Source: an uncultured bacterium
Lineage (GTDB): Bacteria > Patescibacteriota > Patescibacteriia > Patescibacteriales > UBA12465
Length of the DNA: 5,869 nt
NCBI GenBank assembly: GCA_903904095.1
Contig: CAIVBF010000079.1
Span: 1-5,869, forward strand
Direction of reading: 5' to 3'
Part shown: positions 4,472-5,869 of the stretch, piece after piece
Layout: each line of letters begins with the position of its first letter
How positions within the stretch are numbered: position 1 is the stretch's first letter
Position numbers and translations under genes: made by a program
The notes under the pieces: generated by a model
What the model was told of the DNA's origin: nothing
Seen by the model: the letters and a program-made list of their open reading frames with translations, nothing else
Database searches by the model: none

Positions 4472-5566
4472 ATGGATAATATCTTGAAAAAAATAAGCGA
4501 ACTTCATGAACGTTTCTTAAAAACGCGGTCTTTTTTAAATATTGATAAAAAATTACTGCAATTGAAGGAATTGAAAGAGCGAATGTCTAACTCTAATTTC
4601 TGGCAAGACCAGAAAGAAGCTGTTTATGTTAGCCAGTTAGCGGAAAATTTAAATAAGGAGATAAATATCTTTGAAAAAATAAGTGATGAGATTAAGGATG
4701 TTGAAGAACTAGCCTCTTTATCGGAAACAGATGAGGATAGTAATCTTGAAGATGAGTTAACTAAAAAATATGAGGCCTTGAGCGAAGAAATAGCCGAACT
4801 TGATTTTTTAGCCCTATTTTCTGAACATTATGACATAAATAATGCCTTATTATCTATTCATTCCGGAACGGGCGGAATTGACGCTCAGGACTGGGCGGAA
4901 ATGCTTGAAAGAATGTATTTAAGATATGCCGAAAAGAGAAACTTTAAAGTTGAGATACTGGACTTAAATTATGGCCAAGAAGCGGGGATTAAGAGCGCTA
5001 TGCTTAGAATTAGCGGTGAATATGCCTATGGGTATTTAAAGAGCGAAAATGGCGTCCATCGTTTATTACGTAATTCGCCTTTTAATGCCGATGGCTTGCG
5101 CCAGACCTCCTTTGCTTTAGTTGAGGTTATTCCGGAATTACCGGACGATGAATCAGTTTCTATTCGTGATGAAGATATTAGAATTGATGTTTTTCGTTCA
5201 TCCGGACCAGGCGGCCAAAGCGTTAATACAACCGATTCAGCCGTTAGAATTGTTCATATTCCGACTGGAATTACTGTTTCTTGCCAGAGCGAAAGATCGC
5301 AGCATCAGAATAAAGAAAACGCTTTTAAAATTCTAAAGGCGAAATTAACTCAGTTGGCTGTTTCCGAACGAGAAGGTGAAGAGCGGAAATTAAAAGGAGA
5401 ATTGACTAAGGCGGAATGGGGAAGACAGATTCGATCTTATTTCTTATACGGTAATCGGCTCGTGAAAGATCATCGGACTGATTTTGAGACATCTAACGTT
5501 GAATCAGTACTAGATGGGGATTTAAATGGTTTTATTGAATCGTATTTAAGATTTATAAAAAAATAG
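4472..5566 (+). CDS. prfB: Peptide chain release factor 2 (RF2), no programmed frameshift
   Basis: RF2 recognises UAA and UGA in the ribosomal A site and triggers peptidyl-tRNA hydrolysis. The 364-residue product has the alpha-helical N-terminal domain (1-110), S-G-T-G-G-I-D-A-Q-D-W (131-141), the stop-codon-reading tripeptide S-P-F (202-204) that marks RF2 rather than RF1 (P-x-T), and the catalytic G-G-Q (247-249) in S-G-P-G-G-Q-S-V-N-T-T-D-S. Length matches E. coli RF2 (365). The frame is open further upstream to 4322, but that stretch overlaps rpsI and the terminator, so ATG 4472 is the start. Many bacteria carry an in-frame UGA near codon 26 that requires +1 frameshifting; here the equivalent region (S-F-L-N-I-D, 20-25) reads straight through. 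Its stop is TAG, which RF1 and not RF2 decodes. It appears to be transcribed alone from its own promoter. Confidence 0.96.
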   Translation: MDNILKKISELHERFLKTRSFLNIDKKLLQLKELKERMSNSNFWQDQKEAVYVSQLAENLNKEINIFEKISDEIKDVEELASLSETDEDSNLEDELTKKYEALSEEIAELDFLALFSEHYDINNALLSIHSGTGGIDAQDWAEMLERMYLRYAEKRNFKVEILDLNYGQEAGIKSAMLRISGEYAYGYLKSENGVHRLLRNSPFNADGLRQTSFALVEVIPELPDDESVSIRDEDIRIDVFRSSGPGGQSVNTTDSAVRIVHIPTGITVSCQSERSQHQNKENAFKILKAKLTQLAVSEREGEERKLKGELTKAEWGRQIRSYFLYGNRLVKDHRTDFETSNVESVLDGDLNGFIESYLRFIKK

Positions 5567-5578
5567 TTTTATTTTTTT
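5557..5578 (+). terminator. A/U-only hairpin at the prfB stop, weak terminator candidate
   Basis: A7TA (5557-5565) is exactly complementary to TAT7 (5570-5578) around the loop GTTT, and the TAG stop lies at the stem's loop end. The hairpin contains no G-C pair and its right arm is itself the T run. It may therefore work only weakly, or as the first of two elements ending prfB transcripts. The following bases up to 5616 are strongly T/C-rich on this strand, with only eight purines between 5567 and 5615. Confidence 0.4.
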
Positions 5579-5613
5579 CTTACTTTTCTTTTAAATTTTC
5601 TTCATATTCTTTT

Positions 5614-5622
5614 TGTTAAAAT
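5614..5622 (+). promoter_or_regulatory. Extended -10 promoter candidate for the last gene
   Basis: TGTTAAAAT has the same layout as the prfB promoter: TG, one base, then a near-consensus hexamer TAAAAT (5617-5622). No -35 match is seen at 16-18 bp. Transcription would start near 5629-5630, giving a leader of about 18 nt before ATG 5648. Its hexamer overlaps the left arm of the palindrome at 5618-5644. Confidence 0.45.
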
Positions 5623-5647
5623 ATCATTGTATTAATGATATTTTTTT
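5618..5647 (+). repeat. Perfect 11-bp inverted repeat plus T run (operator or terminator)
   Basis: AAAATATCATT (5618-5628) is exactly complementary to AATGATATTTT (5634-5644) around a 5-base centre GTATT, and T continues to 5647, next to the start codon. In RNA made from prfB it would be a terminator-like hairpin. As DNA it covers the -10 element and predicted start site of the following gene, where a dimeric repressor could bind. The sequence alone does not separate these roles. Confidence 0.5.
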
Positions 5648-5869
5648 ATGCGTTTCTATAAATCGCCATCACGACTTTTTCTGTTAGTTAATCTTTTAGT
5701 AATCTTCATAATTTTTGCTATTGGGTTTAGATCAAATATTTATCAAAAGAAAATAGATAAGAATGATTTAGCTCATTATAATGGGAAAAACATTAGTTTT
5801 ACCGGTTTTGTTTGCGAAGAAGCCGATGTTGATTATAAAAGCCGCCGTTTGACTATTTGTTCCGCTGGC
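5648..5869 (+). CDS. comEC: ComEC/Rec2-like competence membrane protein, N-terminal fragment
   Basis: The frame is open from ATG 5648 to the window edge (74 residues) and continues beyond it. Residues 1-9 are short and basic, 10-27 form one hydrophobic membrane segment (L-F-L-L-V-N-L-L-V-I-F-I-I-F-A-I-G-F), and a soluble part follows. That part, L-A-H-Y-N-G-K-N-I-S-F-T-G-F-V (41-55), then E-E-A-D-V and R-R-L-T-I (66-70), resembles the DUF4131 segment at the start of ComEC/Rec2 proteins, usually written N-G-x-x-V-x-F-x-G-x-V-x-x-E-P-D-V. ComEC forms the inner-membrane channel for single-stranded DNA in natural transformation and is common in Patescibacteria. The channel and metallo-hydrolase parts lie outside the window, so this is a family assignment from the N-terminus only. 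Another membrane protein with an OB-like soluble segment remains possible. No Shine-Dalgarno motif precedes the start; seven T do. Confidence 0.55.
   Translation, partial: MRFYKSPSRLFLLVNLLVIFIIFAIGFRSNIYQKKIDKNDLAHYNGKNISFTGFVCEEADVDYKSRRLTICSAG

Noticed and set aside
5121..5336. Plus-strand open frame within prfB
   Set aside because: It is out of frame across the GGQ domain, whose conservation belongs to the RF2 frame.
1..5869. Alternative genetic code, CRISPR, tRNA or mobile element
   Set aside because: All gene frames close with TAA or TAG and contain no in-frame TGA, RF2 is present, and no spaced repeats, cloverleaf or transposase sequence was seen.

Overview
This window is the 3' half of a bacterial ribosomal-protein/RNA-polymerase alpha cluster, followed by the release factor 2 gene and the start of a probable competence membrane protein. 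All genes are on the + strand. The sequence is AT-rich, intergenic gaps are short, recognisable Shine-Dalgarno motifs are absent, and several core proteins carry lysine/glutamate-rich extensions. Together these suggest a reduced-genome bacterium of the Patescibacteria/CPR type, probably Parcubacteria-like. This placement is an inference from style, not from a database comparison. A complete RF2 gene and the absence of in-frame TGA in the called genes argue for the standard bacterial code, not the UGA=Gly code of Gracilibacteria/Absconditabacteria.

Layout. Positions 3-197 hold the 3' end of a TPR-like gene whose tail overlaps infA and contains a hairpin plus a T7 tract. From 154 to 4398 runs the cluster infA - rpmJ - rpsM - rpsK - rpsD - rpoA - rplQ - rplM - rpsI, with gaps of 1 to 56 nt. 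A very clear intrinsic terminator (4417-4444) closes it. An extended -10 promoter (4456-4464) then lies so close to the prfB start (4472) that the mRNA would be leaderless. After prfB (stop 5566) comes a T/C-rich gap with a weak A/U hairpin, a second extended -10 element and a palindrome ending in a T run. The last gene (from 5648) leaves the window and looks like the N-terminus of a ComEC/Rec2-like protein.

How it works together. The cluster supplies initiation factor IF-1, proteins of both ribosomal subunits (L36, S13, S11, S4, L17, L13, S9) and the alpha subunit of RNA polymerase; prfB supplies termination at UAA/UGA. The infA-rpmJ-rpsM-rpsK-rpsD-rpoA-rplQ order is the classic bacterial one, here joined directly to rplM-rpsI.

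Most notable points: (1) RpoA has a complete N-terminal domain but no alpha C-terminal domain; an acidic then lysine-rich tail takes its place. (2) S11 carries a charged N-terminal extension of about 75 residues, and S9 a shorter one. (3) No gene has a Shine-Dalgarno motif, and most starts are preceded by AT. (4) prfB lacks the programmed frameshift, ends in TAG and appears to be leaderless. (5) The upstream gene overlaps infA by 44 nt, yet a one-base change in a T7 run would make it end in a TAATG stop/start overlap. I see no mobile element, CRISPR array, tRNA or rRNA here.
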